From Proteromonas lacertae (lineage: Eukaryota > Sar > Bigyra > Opalinata > Proteromonadidae), in assembly GCA_002245135.1 (NCBI GenBank), contig NGBS01000030.1, positions 1 through 64,000 on the forward strand: a stretch of DNA of 64,000 nt, written 5' to 3'. Within the stretch, counting starts at the first letter, position 1. Every line of letters begins with the position of its first letter. Below, one piece after another: positions 36,234-47,997 of the stretch. Under the pieces are notes generated by a model. It was given only the letters and a program-made list of their open reading frames with translations, searched no databases and was not told the DNA's origin. Made by a program: the position numbers and the translations under genes.

Positions 36234-37921
36234 TAAACAAATAAATGTAAAATATAATTTGGAGAAAAAGATGGAAATTGAGCAATCAATTGCTCATATA
36301 TAGAACTCTGATCAGGTGTTAATTGTACATTATATTCTTGTTGTTGAGATGTGATAGTCATAGGCTGGTTCTTACTCCTACTACTACCAACAGCAGGATT
36401 ATACGGCAATGCACAATTGGTTGGTCTTAATACAGATGGTATACTATTAGCTTGAATATTATTCATATATGCTGGGATATTGGTTGTAGTTGTTGTGTTT
36501 CGATCATTATGATATGAATGTATTGGTAATGTTCTATAAGAGGATGGAGCTGATACACCATATGCACCTCCTCCTCCACCACCACTTCCACCACCGCTCT
36601 TATTATTATTATTATTATTATTACCATCATGAGGAGGACTATATACTGTATTCTGATTCTCATATAATCTACGTGAATCACTAGGTGGTGTATAGGATGT
36701 TAATTGTGTTGGTGGTGAATAATGTTGTTGTTGTTGTTGTGGTGGTGGTGGTGGTTGAGTTTGCACATATCCAATAGTACGTTGATCAATAGGTGGAGAA
36801 TACTGTATAGCTGTATTCATATCATTCGTTGGTGGTGATGGATATGACATTGAAGTTCTTTCTAATTGATCAATAGTTCTTATAGTATCTTGAGGTGATT
36901 GATGTAATGATCGTGGTTGTGATGATGAAGAGGGTGGATTCGATGATAAAGGATTTAAAGGAGATGAGGATGATGTAGATGAACTGTTATTGTTACTATT
37001 ATTAGCTGGATTATTACTATCAACCGGTCCTCTTAGTACTAAGCTTGGATTTTGACTCAATACATGTGCAGCGATGAAGGATAAATCAGGATTCTTACCC
37101 ATTATCTTTTCTAATAATTCATCATATCTTTTTTGCAAAAGAACATTCTCTTTTTTTAATTTTTCTATTTCTTCTCTTTCTATTGTATCTGTAAGGGGTT
37201 TTTCTAATATTGCATTGTGTTCTAAGAGTTGTAAGGGTATTGATGTACCAGTAGAAGAGGAAAATAAAGAGGAATTTGATGGTTGTGATTGTTGTTGTTG
37301 TTGTAACAGTGGAGGTATTGATATATTCCCATTTTCTATTATTGTATCGAATTCTTTCAATAATTCTCCATAATTACATACTTCTTTTATTGAATCGTAG
37401 AGTTTCTGAAGTATTGGTAATATCTCTGCTTTTTCGTCTGGATTCTGAAGCTTCTTTATTGCTAATTGAATTGATGTTGACTATTACATATATTATAAAT
37501 GTATATACATAGAGAGACCTTCGTCGTTCACTGTCTTGAAGTATTGGCTTCAATTTCTATTAGTTTATAATCAAAAAAAGTGTAATACTGTTAGAAATGA
37601 ATGTTCTTTTTCGTGAATATCGTTTATTTTCTGTTGAAAAACTTCAGTTTTCTATATTAGAATAAAATCATGATTAATACTGTGTATTTCAGCTTTAATT
37701 GTTGTATTTCTTGCTTCAAGGTGTTATTTTGTAACTAAAAAATAATAGACACGACATACAGATAAATCCTCAAATTGTTTTGAATATTGTTTCTTTATTT
37801 TATCTTCAATGTCAGAATAGAGAGATTTGATTGTCTCACCGACTAAAGAAGCTAAGGAAGCAGTGCATTCCGCTATTCTATTGTTAATGATAATATTTTT
37901 CTCTTGGTCATTATCATCCAT
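35486..37921 (-). CDS. Tandem CCCH zinc-finger protein with coiled-coil and Pro/Gln-rich regions
   Basis: Start ATG 37921 (MDDNDQEKNIIINNRI). Five or more tiny introns, one only 25 nt (about 37,735-37,760), join coiled-coil exons (LKQEIQQLKLKY, then HEKEHSFLTKLKPILQDSE). The middle is Pro/Gln/Ser/Asn-rich low complexity. Near the C-terminus are two zinc fingers of spacing C-x7-C-x6-C-x3-H: LCQAYLHGRC..CTYAH and LCQYYMKGTC..CRFAH (about 35,645-35,845), each followed by G-x-DDLR. CCCH pairs commonly bind AU-rich RNA and direct decay or translation. An intron carrying a pure TA repeat (about 36,185-36,236) is removed in phase before MNKSFPQTADYL. Stop at 35486. Role in mRNA control is inferred from the fingers. 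Confidence 0.8.
36197..36232. repeat. TA dinucleotide repeat inside an intron
   Basis: About 17 TA units within the intron that splits the CCCH zinc-finger gene; similar shorter runs fill introns near 22,745 and 28,210. Confidence 0.8.
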
Positions 37922-39308
37922 GAATAATAGAAGCTCAAATATAAAAAAATGATAAAAGAAAGACGAGAAGCTGAAGTGTATTTTTGTTACATACATTTAA
38001 ATAGAATTCTTTCACGTCAAATCCAATTAATTCTTTTTATCATTTTAAAGTCATCATTAAAATACTAATTGACTGCTTAAATATACCTGAACCATTTAAA
38101 TATGCGTAGAGTATATGGACGAGATTATTTAATCTATCAAATTTTATTATGTAAGAAAAAAATCATTAAGTTGTCTATCAAATGGCATTTATTTTGTACT
38201 TTTTATACTGCACTTTATTTATCAACTAATTGCCAATACGTCATATCATTTATAAATGACAAATAATTGGCAAGCTTTAGTTTGAGTCTATTTTTTTAAA
38301 TGTTGTTTTATCTCTTGACATAACATCTAATGATTGTAGTAATAACATATTTTTATAACATTACCACATAATTCTTCTTAAAATATGAAAAAAGTTATAT
38401 TATATAGATATACAAGTTTGTATTCTATACCTACTACATCATTTATTGAAGAAGAAGTAGTTAACTGGATTGCTTATTTTGAATTTTCTGAATGTTACAG
38501 TTCATTTTTTGTTTTCTTTAATTAAACCATTCATCTGACATCCTATAATGAAAAGCATGAAGATGTCAGCCACATATAAAGCATGAAGAAGCATTTTATA
38601 TATTCACTATTTGAGATTTAAACAAGTTTGAGATAAAAATGGTAATGAAAAGGGTAGCGACAATAGTACACTCTACAGATGGTTCTGATACACCAAAAAC
38701 CCTTTTACTCTTTGGAAAATAAATTGATATTATTTTTATCGTAATAAAAAATATCTGAATATATAATGATGATATATAATGATGGAAGATGAAAATATTA
38801 TTTCAGATATTTAAAATACACTGATTGTTATTTACATAAAAACTATATTGGTTGTTTTAAAATAATTCATAAATTTATTCAGTTTATTCATACATATATA
38901 ACTTCTAATCTTCAATGTACATACTTTTATTATTTACACTCCACAACATTTTTAATATCTATCTTTTCACTTATGGTTAAGTGTTACATCAAAATATGTG
39001 TAAGTGCTTATTCAATTACCAGAACTCTTTCTATATAATTTCATTTCTGTGATTAACAAGAATTACAAACGTAATTGAAACGACTAATATTTTTAAAATT
39101 ATAATTATCAAAGTAATAATGATCACTAGACGTTTCAACATTCTTTAACAAAAAATTCATTCTCTTCTATTATTTGATAGAAATATAAATATAAATATAG
39201 ATAAAAGACACAACACATTGGATAATATCTAACATCTGAAATGAAATTGCTGAAATTTATTTGTATTTTAATTCCTTATTGTTTTTCATAGTCAAAATAG
39301 GAAATCTG
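37922..39308. other. Long intergenic region with a two-tier inverted repeat
   Basis: The largest gap in the window (1.39 kb). It is very AT-rich and has no reading frame longer than about 30 codons with recognisable content on either strand, even allowing for 25-60 nt introns. It contains an inverted repeat at 38230-38273 (separate entry). The right end holds the upstream region of the GH47-like gene. I see no tRNA-like cloverleaf, but a small RNA gene cannot be excluded by eye. Confidence 0.5.
38230..38273. repeat. Two-tier inverted repeat
   Basis: TTGCCAAT (38230-38237) pairs with ATTGGCAA (38266-38273), and inside it GTCAT (38240-38244) pairs with ATGAC (38256-38260), leaving an 11-nt AT-rich loop. 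It could fold as an RNA hairpin or be a dyad binding site. Confidence 0.6.
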
Positions 39309-41048
39309 ATGGTGATATTGCTGTTACTAGCAATAAGTCTACCAATATTTTTATTCATTTTCTCAAATATAACAGGGAAAGTTGATAATCAGTAATATTA
39401 TTGTATTTGTAATTGTTTAGGTTATCAATAAGGAAAAATGATGGTCATGCAGATGAAAAAGATTTAATATTACCAACATTTCTAAGAAAAGAAGTCATAA
39501 TAACTAAATTATCAAGATCTACACATACTGTGAAAGAAGTAAGAGTTGGTGAGGATATTTTACCTGAAGCTCTTTCCTACAATGGGTTTATCGATGACAA
39601 TGATGGTCTTAGTTATGTTGAAGGAAGATATGAGAGTAACGTATCTGACGAGGAAAGAGAAAACATCAAAAAGCAGACTGATATTATGGCCTTATTTATA
39701 AGAAAGTCAATGAAGCATTATTGGGAAGGATACACAAAATGTGCCTATGGCTTCGATGAGATAAAACCCTGTAGTTGTTCAGGTGTAAATACATATGGAG
39801 GAATTGGTATGACAATATTAGAAAATTTAGATACTCTTATGTTAATGGATATGAAGGAGGAGTTGAAAACTGCTGAAAAGTGGGTATTTCATATTATTTA
39901 TATACCATTTTAGGTATTTGACAATTTTAAGATAGAGAACTTTAAAGTTGATCTGAAATTTACTGACATTATGAATAGAGTAGTAGGTTCTTTGTTATCA
40001 ATGTATAGTGTAACATACAATGATTATTATAAAAACAAATCAATTGAAATAGGTGATAGAATACTAAAAATTATCAACAATAATCCTTTACCACCAGTAT
40101 TTATATATTTTTATTATTGTATTATAATAGGAAATGATGAATTTAAATGATGAAAAAGGGATTAATTATGATTTAATATCTGTTAGAGATTGTGCAACAT
40201 TTCAAGTGGAGTTTAAATATTTGTCAAAAATATCATCCAATTCATATTATGAATCAAAATCTACTCCTATTTATTATGAATTTTATAAAACTAGGCAATT
40301 TGGTATATTTCCAGTAATTATAAAGAAATCAAATTATTTAAGTGGTGATATTAAATTCAATCGTTTTTATGATTATCTATTTAAATTGTCATTATTCAAT
40401 GATTATAAAGAAGATTATATTATGCAGTTGTATAAACGAGCTAAAACTGATTTATTCAAGAAGTTAATAAAGAGAAATATTTATGACAAAAGATTATTTG
40501 TAGGTAGAATTATAAGCTCAGGAGATAGTAGAGTCTTTGATTCTGTTATGGAAATATCATATTGTAGTGTAGCAAGTGTATTTGCTTTGGAAGCAATTGC
40601 ATCAGATCAGCCAGGCAAATGTGATAAAGAAATGGAGATAGCAAAATCATTAGTTTATACAATCCACACTCTTCATATGAAAACATTAACAAAATTATCA
40701 CCACAGTCAGTTCAATTTGATGATGAAGATGTAAAGATTGTGAATGCAGTGAATGAATTAAATGGAGATTATGCCGAAGCTTTATTTCTAATGTATCAAG
40801 CTACTAATGATCCAATATTCCAGAAATGGGGATGGGATTTATATTTGTCAATAGAAAGAAATACTAAAGTAAGTTATGGATATAGTGGTATAGAAAATGT
40901 GAATGAGTTAGGTAGTTACAATGATATTACACATCCAGAGTTTGGAGCAAAGACTTTGAAGTTTTTATATCTTTTATTTGGAAAAGTAAAACAAATAGAT
41001 ATAAGAAATTATATCTTTAATGTAAATGGTCATTTATTTGAAATATAA
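39309..41048 (+). CDS. GH47 alpha-mannosidase-like protein, probably inactive
   Basis: ATG 39309 starts a signal anchor (MVILLLLAISLPIFLFIF), giving a type II membrane topology usual for Golgi/ER GH47 enzymes. A 29-nt intron joins it to LSIRKNDGH. GH47 features are clear: MKHYWEGYTKCAYGFDEIKP, ILENLDTLMLMDMKEEL, YEAL-like AEALFLMYQATNDPIFQKWG, and TLKFLYLLFG followed by FNVNGH. But key positions differ from the family: the 'L-R-P-E-T-x-E-S' acid/base motif reads LNGDYAEAL, 'D-S-Y-Y-E-Y' reads NRFYDYL, 'A-E-T-L-K-Y' reads AKTLKF, and the calcium-binding 'F-N-T-E-A-H' reads FNVNGH. GH47 enzymes trim mannose from N-glycans; this one looks like a lectin-like or dead paralogue. Stop at 41046-41048. 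Introns near 39,881-39,913 and 40,100-40,131. Confidence 0.75.
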
Positions 41049-41110
41049 TTTCGTTGTATTTATTTATTTATTTTATTATAGTCGTTTATTAAAATTAACA
41101 ATAATTAATT

Positions 41111-42186
41111 TTAATCTACTTTATTTAAACAAATTCCTCTAAATTTTATTTTATTTCCATATTTATCTAATATTTCAATACCTTTCTCTAACATACTGCA
41201 CGTATCAATAATATTTAATCCATAAGAAGTTAATTCTTCTCTATCTTTATTTATAATGTTAATATGATCAATCACTTTTACTACATATTTTGCTTTATCA
41301 ATTCTTTCATCTACTTTATATACAGTGTAAGGTTGACTATTATAAAGATCATTTAATGCTTCTTCCATTGATTTAAACGACATTGCATCTTTCACTTGAG
41401 ATATATTACTTTCTAATCGAGATAATTTTGGTATAACTATAACCTTTCTATCTTCATTATTTGGTAATTTTAAATTATTATAATCACACACTGGAGTTAA
41501 AATATCACCAAATTTAAAAACATCTTCAATCTTCTTTCCATTTTTTTCTTTTTCTTGTTCATAAATATCTGATGTAGTTGAAGTATCACCATTTGAAAAT
41601 TGTGTTATATCTGGCAAAGATTCTGGTATATTTGAAGAAATAATTTCAGTATTATTACTTCTAGCAGATAAAATTAAAAATGGAGGTGATTTGATTATGG
41701 AAATACATTTGAATAAAGTTGGATCTGATGTTTTACTAACAACAAATACATAAAACCTAAACTCTTGATTTCTTTTAAATAATTTCATGTTCATTGTCCA
41801 AGATTTTAGTCGTTTATTTATTATATACATTGATGGAGAGTATTCTTCCCCTAGATAGTAGGGGAAATCATCTGCTGGATTGAACTGAAGATCATTTACG
41901 GATATTAATTCATTAAGATGAAATTTGTTGGAAGATTCATTATTTAAACCAAAACAACCAAACAATAAATAATCTTCGATAGAAAACCCTTCTATATTTA
42001 CAAGTATAGATCTACCACAGAATTCTGATTGCTAAAAAGAAATAGAATGATTCTATATACTCTGTGTCCTCTTACATCATGATCAGGAAAACACAACATA
42101 TGTTTTATTTTTTTACTTTTATAGTTTCTTTTGTATATTTTATTCCACTTAATATCATTCTTAAAGCTTATTTTACATTCTGTCAT
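41111..42186 (-). CDS. Uncharacterised protein
   Basis: Start chosen at ATG 42186 (MTECKISFKNDIKW); a 29-nt intron (about 42,026-42,055) joins PDHDVRGHR to QSEFCGRSILVNIEGF. Stop at 41111. About 345 aa, without signal peptide or membrane segment. The first 160 residues look like a compact beta-rich domain (SILVNIEGF, then FRFYVFVVSK and SPPFLILSARSN); this pattern resembles the end of some immunoglobulin-fold DNA-binding domains, but the match is weak. A hydrophilic linker and a helical C-terminus follow (EELTSYGLNIIDTCSML). I do not recognise the family. It lies between two convergent/parallel membrane-pathway genes, which says nothing firm about its role. Confidence 0.6.
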
Positions 42187-42316
42187 ACTAAAAACAAAAA
42201 TAAAACAAAAAATAACTCTATGCTTGACAAAAGCTTGCAAATTTATTTTGAAAACATTATTTTTTAACACATATACAACATTAAAATCAATAAAAAGTGG
42301 TACAAATAAAGAGAAA

Positions 42317-43954
42317 CTATTCATTCTTTTCCTTTTTAACAATTTTACTATCATCATCAACTCTATTACTATCAACAGGATATATATGTCTCTGATATAA
42401 ATACAATACGAAAACAATATCATCTCTAAAACAGCTAATCCTATGCAAAGTTGGAACATGAATGATAAAAGCAAAGAAATCATCAATAATAGTGTTGAAG
42501 AATCTATATCCTAAACTTACCCATGGTAAACTAGGAACAGTCTTTAACTTATAATTCAAAAATAACTGAGGAGTCATCATCATAAAACCAAATGCATATA
42601 CAAAACTCGTCATTGTTTGTATTATCCATGAATACCAAGATGTGTATTTATTATTAATTAATGTATAACCAGCATAACTTAATAATATAGGTAATGCTAT
42701 AAACATTAATACTTTAAATGATTCTGAGCTTATATTCTTATTCATTGTTAAATTATCATTTTTATTATTTGTAGTTTTACTATTACCACCGCTTATTAAT
42801 CTTAATTTCCATAACTCAAATAGAATTGAAAATATATCAGGTAAGATAAATATGAATGAAGTACCTTGATCATATAAATAAAGAATAATTACAACCTAAA
42901 TACAATAAAAGAGATAATAAATATATTCATACTTCACAGATAATATTTAAGAATAATGTATGAATTGAATAATTATTGAAATATCTCTGTTTTCTCCAGA
43001 ATTTCCATTCGTTTTCAAACGCTAATATATCAAATAATAAATGTAAAAAACTAACCAATAATGTTGCAGATAATAATAAAGGATTTAATTCTGTAAAAAT
43101 ACTTCTTATTTCTTCCATATCATTATCATCTCCAATCTTATCAAACATTTCAAAACTATTTTCTATTAACAAAAGTATCTCATATTTCAATAAAGATATT
43201 TTATTAAATTTTATATTTAATGGAATGACATCTACTGTATCATTCATCGGAATAAACTCTTTATTTGATACTAAATATTTTGATGTGTATATAAACAAAT
43301 CATAAAATTTTCTCTTTATTAAAGATAGTCTGCTATTTATAAGGATTGGTATTTGATTTGGATTTATATAAGGTTGATTTACTACTATAGATATTGGTAA
43401 TGTTGGTATAAAATGAGTTACAGGGGTTAAGATTTTATTGGTGATTATATTTGTAGTTCTTTTATCCAATAAATATCTACTTTCATCATACTTTATCTTT
43501 TGTTTTGTAGTTAGAGGATATGCGAAATACTTTGTATGCTTTGACCCTTTTGGTGTTAAACATATATGCAAGTAGATTAATTTCCCAGAGATAAGTAAAT
43601 CCCATAAATCTTCATCGATTTTGTCAGATGTCAAATTGTATGATAAGTTCATTGATTCTAATGATAATGGATAATTTAGATTTGATTTATTATATAATAT
43701 GTCTGTATGTGACAGCGATGCAAGAGAAAAAGTTCGATAATGTGATAAAGCTATTACCATTGAAAATTTTGTGTTATTAACCCACAAAGGTTGGTAAAAT
43801 GAATCATTTATTTCATTTTTATTCCATACTATTCCAGTTGTATAGAAAAAAAAGTACATCTATTATAAAAATAAAATAATAATACAGAGTATATCATTTT
43901 TGCTGCCAACAACAAAAATGCAATAGTTGTTACTAATTCGCAAGTAAATCCCAT
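42317..43954 (-). CDS. CLPTM1-like: CLPTM1 family transmembrane protein
   Basis: Start ATG 43954; the first exon is a membrane segment (ELVTTIAFLLLAAKMIYS) joined across a 27-nt intron to MYFFFYTTGIVWNK. The luminal region carries family features, and the 3' exons are diagnostic: LLFDILAFENEWKFWRKQR, YSWIIQTMTSFVYAFGFMMM, TPQLFLNYKLKTVPSLPW, NTIIDDFFAFIIHVPTLHR and FRDDIVFVLYLYQRHIYPVD. Stop at 42317. CLPTM1 proteins sit in the ER/Golgi; animal members retain GABA-A receptors, and CLPTM1L acts as a lipid scramblase for glucosaminyl-PI in GPI synthesis. The C-terminus ends soon after the VDSNR motif, as in CLPTM1L. About 520 aa, a normal length. Confidence 0.93.
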
Positions 43955-44099
43955 TTCAATAAATAATTACAGGAGTGTGACAGTAAAAATGTCAATATAA
44001 TAAAATACAAAATATTTAATCATTAGATCAAGTTACACTTCATATATTAACACAAATCAAAACAATATGTTATAAAAATATCATAAATATATTAAGTGA

Positions 44100-44698
44100 T
44101 TATTCTTTTGGAGCTATAGGATTTGCATGAATTGTGACTGTTTCAATAATAATATCACTAGTTGGTCTATTCTTTTTACCGACTGGTACTTTTTCCATTT
44201 TATCTAATGTGTCAAAACCACTTATTACATGACCAAAAATTGTATACACATGATCCAGATGAGATGCTGGCGCATACGTTATAAAAAATTGACTAGCATT
44301 AGTATTTGGACCATTATTTGCCATTGACACTATTCCTCTTTCATCATGTTTCAATTCTGCTTTGAATTCATCTTCAAACTTTCCTCCCCAAATACTTTCA
44401 CCTCCTTTTCCAGTACCTATTTATTACCATAAACATATATACCTGTTGGATCTCCTCCTTGAACAATAAAGCCTTTTATATTTCTATACTTATTATCATA
44501 TAAAAATACCTGTGAAATTTGGTGTTATTATAATATCCTGAACCACATAATGCTAAAAAATTCTATTCAAATTAAACTAATGCATAAATACTTCACAGGC
44601 AGTATTAACTTTATCGCAAAATAACTCTATTTTTATATCACCTAAATTTGTATGAAGAGTAACAGACTAATAAACATCAAACACAAGAATTATACCAT
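44100..44698 (-). CDS. PPIL3: Cyclophilin, PPIL3 type peptidyl-prolyl isomerase
   Basis: Spliced product starts M-SVTLHTNLGDIKIELFCD and continues NFLALCGSGYYNNTKFH, RNIKGFIVQGGDPTG, GGESIWGGKFEDEF and GIVSMANNGPNTNASQFFIT, ending NPIAPKE with stop at 44100. The FHRNIKGFIVQGGDPTG and SQFFIT motifs carry the active-site Arg, Phe and Gln residues. PPIL3 is a small spliceosome-associated cyclophilin. The first exon appears to be the ATG alone (44698-44696), directly followed by a GT donor; a 29-nt intron ends TTATTAG and the next codon is TCT. Three more introns of about 29-40 nt occur near 44,420, 44,485 and 44,560. About 160 aa, as expected. Confidence 0.93.
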
Positions 44699-44795
44699 TT
44701 TTTAATTTTAATGGTGCGAAAAATATTTCCAATTCCCCCAAAATTAAAAAGAATGATAAAATAAATAAAAAAGAAAATTGGTCTAGAAAATTAAT

Positions 44796-45744
44796 CTAAT
44801 AATCTAATTTTACATCATTTCTATAGAAATAATATATATAACTATACGATTCAAAAAAACATTCTAAATCATCCACAGTATAATCATGTCCCAACTTTTC
44901 AGTGATTTTAACAAAACATTTATACAGTTCTCCTTTCTTATACACATTTATCAAAGGACAACCAACTGGATTAAATGCTTTCAGTGCTTCATGACCATAT
45001 ACTTCAACAAATCTAACACGATCAAACTTCTGAGCAAGAGGAAGTAATAAATTATGGCAATAAACTGAATCTGTAGTATATCGATCAATTAAATGAACTA
45101 CTACAAATGTCTCATTTTGTTTATCATCAATTATTTCCAATAATTTAATGGGTGTAACTAAATCTAATGTACCATACTTTATAGCAGGAACAGCTTGCAG
45201 TTCAGCTAATCGTTTCTGCCTATATTCTTGCAGAAAATTACCATCATCCTCTTCTTCATCATCTGCTTCATCCTCTTTATCACAATTGTATAATTTGTCA
45301 TTTGCGTGTAATAAAGCCTCTGCGTTTGCTTTGTACGTTGCTGCATAACTTACACTAGGATCTGATGTTGAAACACCACATGTAATGTTGTGAATTATTA
45401 TATTCTTTTCTTCATTTTCGATTTCTCTCTAGTTCAATTAAATATATAAACTGATTAATATACTTCTATTCTTTTTTTCTCCAGATCTTCATAATAATCT
45501 GCTATAACACCTTTTGGACCACAGTTATGGCCAAATTTTCTTATTGGAGGAGGAGTATCACTTTTTGATAATTTTTCTTCATAAGCTTTCATTTCTTTAT
45601 AGTATTTCAATTCTCTATTTCTATATAGTCTTAAATATACGTATCTTCAGGTCCAGAGTCTTCATTTTCTGCTGCTCTTTCTTCATCTGATCCTTTGTCC
45701 TTCATTGGATCATAATCACCTAAAATTACTCTCTCAATATCCAT
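44796..45744 (-). CDS. Phosducin-like protein
   Basis: Start ATG 45744 (MDIERVILGDYDPMKDKG), stop at 44796. The N-terminal helical part includes PPPIRKFGHNCGPKGVIADYY; then the family hallmark FLQEYRQKRLAELQ followed by a thioredoxin-fold domain (FVVVHLIDRY, LAQKFDRVRFVEVYG, CPLINVYKKGELYKCFV). Phosducin-like proteins work with the CCT chaperonin to assemble G-beta-gamma dimers (PhLP1) or fold actin/tubulin; the sequence looks closest to the phosducin/PhLP1 branch. Introns: a 22-nt candidate near 45,625-45,646 and one near 45,429-45,465. With two 7TM receptors and an RGS domain nearby, heterotrimeric G-protein signalling is evidently present in this organism. About 280 aa. Confidence 0.85.
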
Positions 45745-45967
45745 AACAAACAAAAAAAAAGAAAAAAACGATAAAAATGAAATGGGGTTATGAAAATAAT
45801 TTTGGGCAAAGAGTAGAAAATGGAATAAATGAGTAAATAATAAAAATTATGATAAGATTAATTAATTATCTATAAACAATTCTATTTTTTCTTTCATCAT
45901 AATTTTCATATCTACTAAAAACACAAAAAACATTTCATATTATTATACATAAAAAATGAATAATATT

Positions 45968-47125
45968 TTATACCACTTCAGCTTCTGTAGCCACTTTTCT
46001 ATACCCATTATTATCTCTTATCCAACCTCGTGGTAGCCAAGAATCATGAAATAAATAAGATCTATTTATCATTAATTATAATAGTTATATACGTGAAAAC
46101 TCCAATAAATAACCCCATTACAATATCAATTGAGTAATGACGACGACAACATAATAAATTGGGAATTAATATTGATAAATATACGATAGTAATTATCCAA
46201 CCAATAAAACGAACTATATAATATTAATAACAATTAATAAAATAATACATTTCTTTGGTAATGCCATTGTAAAGCAATATAACCATACATAAGCACCAGC
46301 TGTATGTCCACTAAATATTAAATCACCACAATTGTGACTCATTCCATATAATGGAGATATATGGCCTAATATATCATATATACTACTAGTAACAGGTAAT
46401 TCAGTTGAACCAATTCTACAATGAATAGCTGGACCAGGCAAAGAAGTCCAAAATGTAGTAATTGTTCGAAAATAATACACTAATGCTGTTAAACGAATAC
46501 AACTACAGAAGAAATTTAAACGACTTTCAGGAGATAAAAATACAAATATTGTTATTAACGAGAATACTAAGAACACATCCATTATATCACCAACATAGAA
46601 AAACCATGAATCACGAGATATTTCTGGAAATAACCAAAAACCAATATCAAATAGAGTTTTATTAGGTTTGTGTAAATATGAACAATAAGCAGAAGATATT
46701 CCATTAGTACATCTATTAATAACAATGCAATATATACGTGGACAAAAATAATAATAAAAGATGAATAATTACTGTCTTTGAATTAGGTCCATGATTGAGT
46801 AGAATATAATTTGTAATGATTGTATAAAGCAATATTGCTGTTACAACAATTATACTAATTAATCATATAAATAATAAATTTCAAATATTATACTAATAGT
46901 ATTTGCGTTCTTTACACACTTTTATGAAAAATGTATCCCATCCTGTTAGAAGGACAAAATACTTTCAAAATTAAATACACTTAGATAATATTTCATACAA
47001 AAATGATATATTATTCCCATACTAACAGCATATATAGCTGACCATTTCAAGTTCAATCCATTCTCTTCAATCAATTGGCTTGATCTTCTACGTGGTACAC
47101 TTTCTGGTGGAATTATACTGGACAT
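45968..47125 (-). CDS. Sphingomyelin synthase-like (PAP2_C) membrane enzyme
   Basis: Start ATG 47125 (MSSIIPPESVPRRRSSQ). Several membrane segments follow (IIVVTAILLYTIITNYILL, DVFLVFSLITIFVFL, ITIVYLSILIPNLLC). Catalytic motifs of the SMS/SMSr family are present: CGDLIFSGHTAG (His of C3) and CCRRHYSIDIVMG (His and Asp of C4), completing the His-His-Asp triad. Such enzymes move a phospho-alcohol head group from a glycerophospholipid to ceramide, making sphingomyelin, ceramide phosphoethanolamine or inositol phosphorylceramide. Exons are separated by short introns at about 46,867, 46,770, 46,690, 46,215 and 46,065-46,095. I end it at TAA 45968-45970 (TEAEVV); conserved-looking codons beyond (RYENYDERKNRIVY) suggest a possible further exon down to about 45,870. 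Confidence 0.8.
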
Positions 47126-47199
47126 AGCTGCTTTATTTAAAAAGAATTCTAAAAAAAGAAACAATAATCAAGCCTGAAAGTTTGATAAAAATCATAAAA

Positions 47200-47906
47200 A
47201 TGCAATTAAGAATAAATACAAGCAATGAAAACAAGGTATATTATATATGATATGAAATTCACAATAGTTTAAAGAATTTCAAAGGATGTTTAAAAAGTTT
47301 GATATAAATCTTGATAGAACTAGTGTATATTAGGTGTGTTTATTTGTAGAATGATGTTCGTGAAATAGTATCAGATCCTGTCAGTGTGTTAATTAATAAG
47401 GCATGTCAAAATGGTTTTGGTATTAATAATTTATAGGTTTATGTAATAATTAGATGTTGTAGTAGAGGATACAACGCTTATGGTTGAAGGAGAAGATGTT
47501 GGAATTAATATAAGATGGTTAATGGATGATTTACCAAAATATAAAGGCAAAAAAGCAGTTTGGACTGTTTTGTTAGGTGTACTGGTATATATAATAATGA
47601 TAATAATGTATTTGTATTATCGTAAATAGAAGAAAGAAGATAATAAAGTTCACATTTATGAAGGTGTAATTGATGGAATAATAGTAGAAAAAAGAGGAGA
47701 AAGTAATTTTGGGTACGTTTAGTTTATTAATAACATGTAGATTTGATCCATTTTTCCAACCTGATGGTTCAGATAAAACATTAGCTGAAGATAAGCCAGA
47801 CGAAAGAAGTGCAAGGTTTAAAGCTATAGAAAATCTTGCAAATAATCATGTGAAGTATATAAAAGATGGAATATTTGAATGGAATGGCAAATGGCAAAAT
47901 GAATAA
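47200..47906 (+). CDS. Inosine triphosphate pyrophosphatase (HAM1/RdgB family)
   Basis: Removes non-canonical purine NTPs (ITP, dITP, XTP) as NMP plus pyrophosphate. Start ATG 47200; exon joining gives MQLRINTSNENK-FKEFQRMFKKFDINLDRTS-NDVREIVSDP, matching the family's nucleotide loop 'T-G/S-N-x-x-K-x-x-E'. Then DVVVEDTTLMVEG (the metal-binding 'V-E-D-T'), GVIDGIIV, NFGFDPFFQPDGSDKTLAE (family 'G-F-G-Y-D-P-I-F') and RSARFKAIENL where most members have S-H-R. The S-H-R to S-A-R change is unusual because that His helps bind the base. Five introns of 25-41 nt, all in phase. About 180 aa, slightly short. Divergent from the sphingomyelin-synthase-like gene, 74 nt apart. Confidence 0.85.
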
Positions 47907-47997
47907 AAAACTAACTCTACACATAAACAAATAATTATAATAACATCACATAAAAAATAAGAATTTACATTTTCATATTGTTGTTTATATTTCTATT

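Noticed and set aside
42064-42400. Plus-strand frames opposite the 41111-42186 and CLPTM1 genes
   Set aside because: They mirror AT-rich coding and spacer sequence and have no family resemblance.
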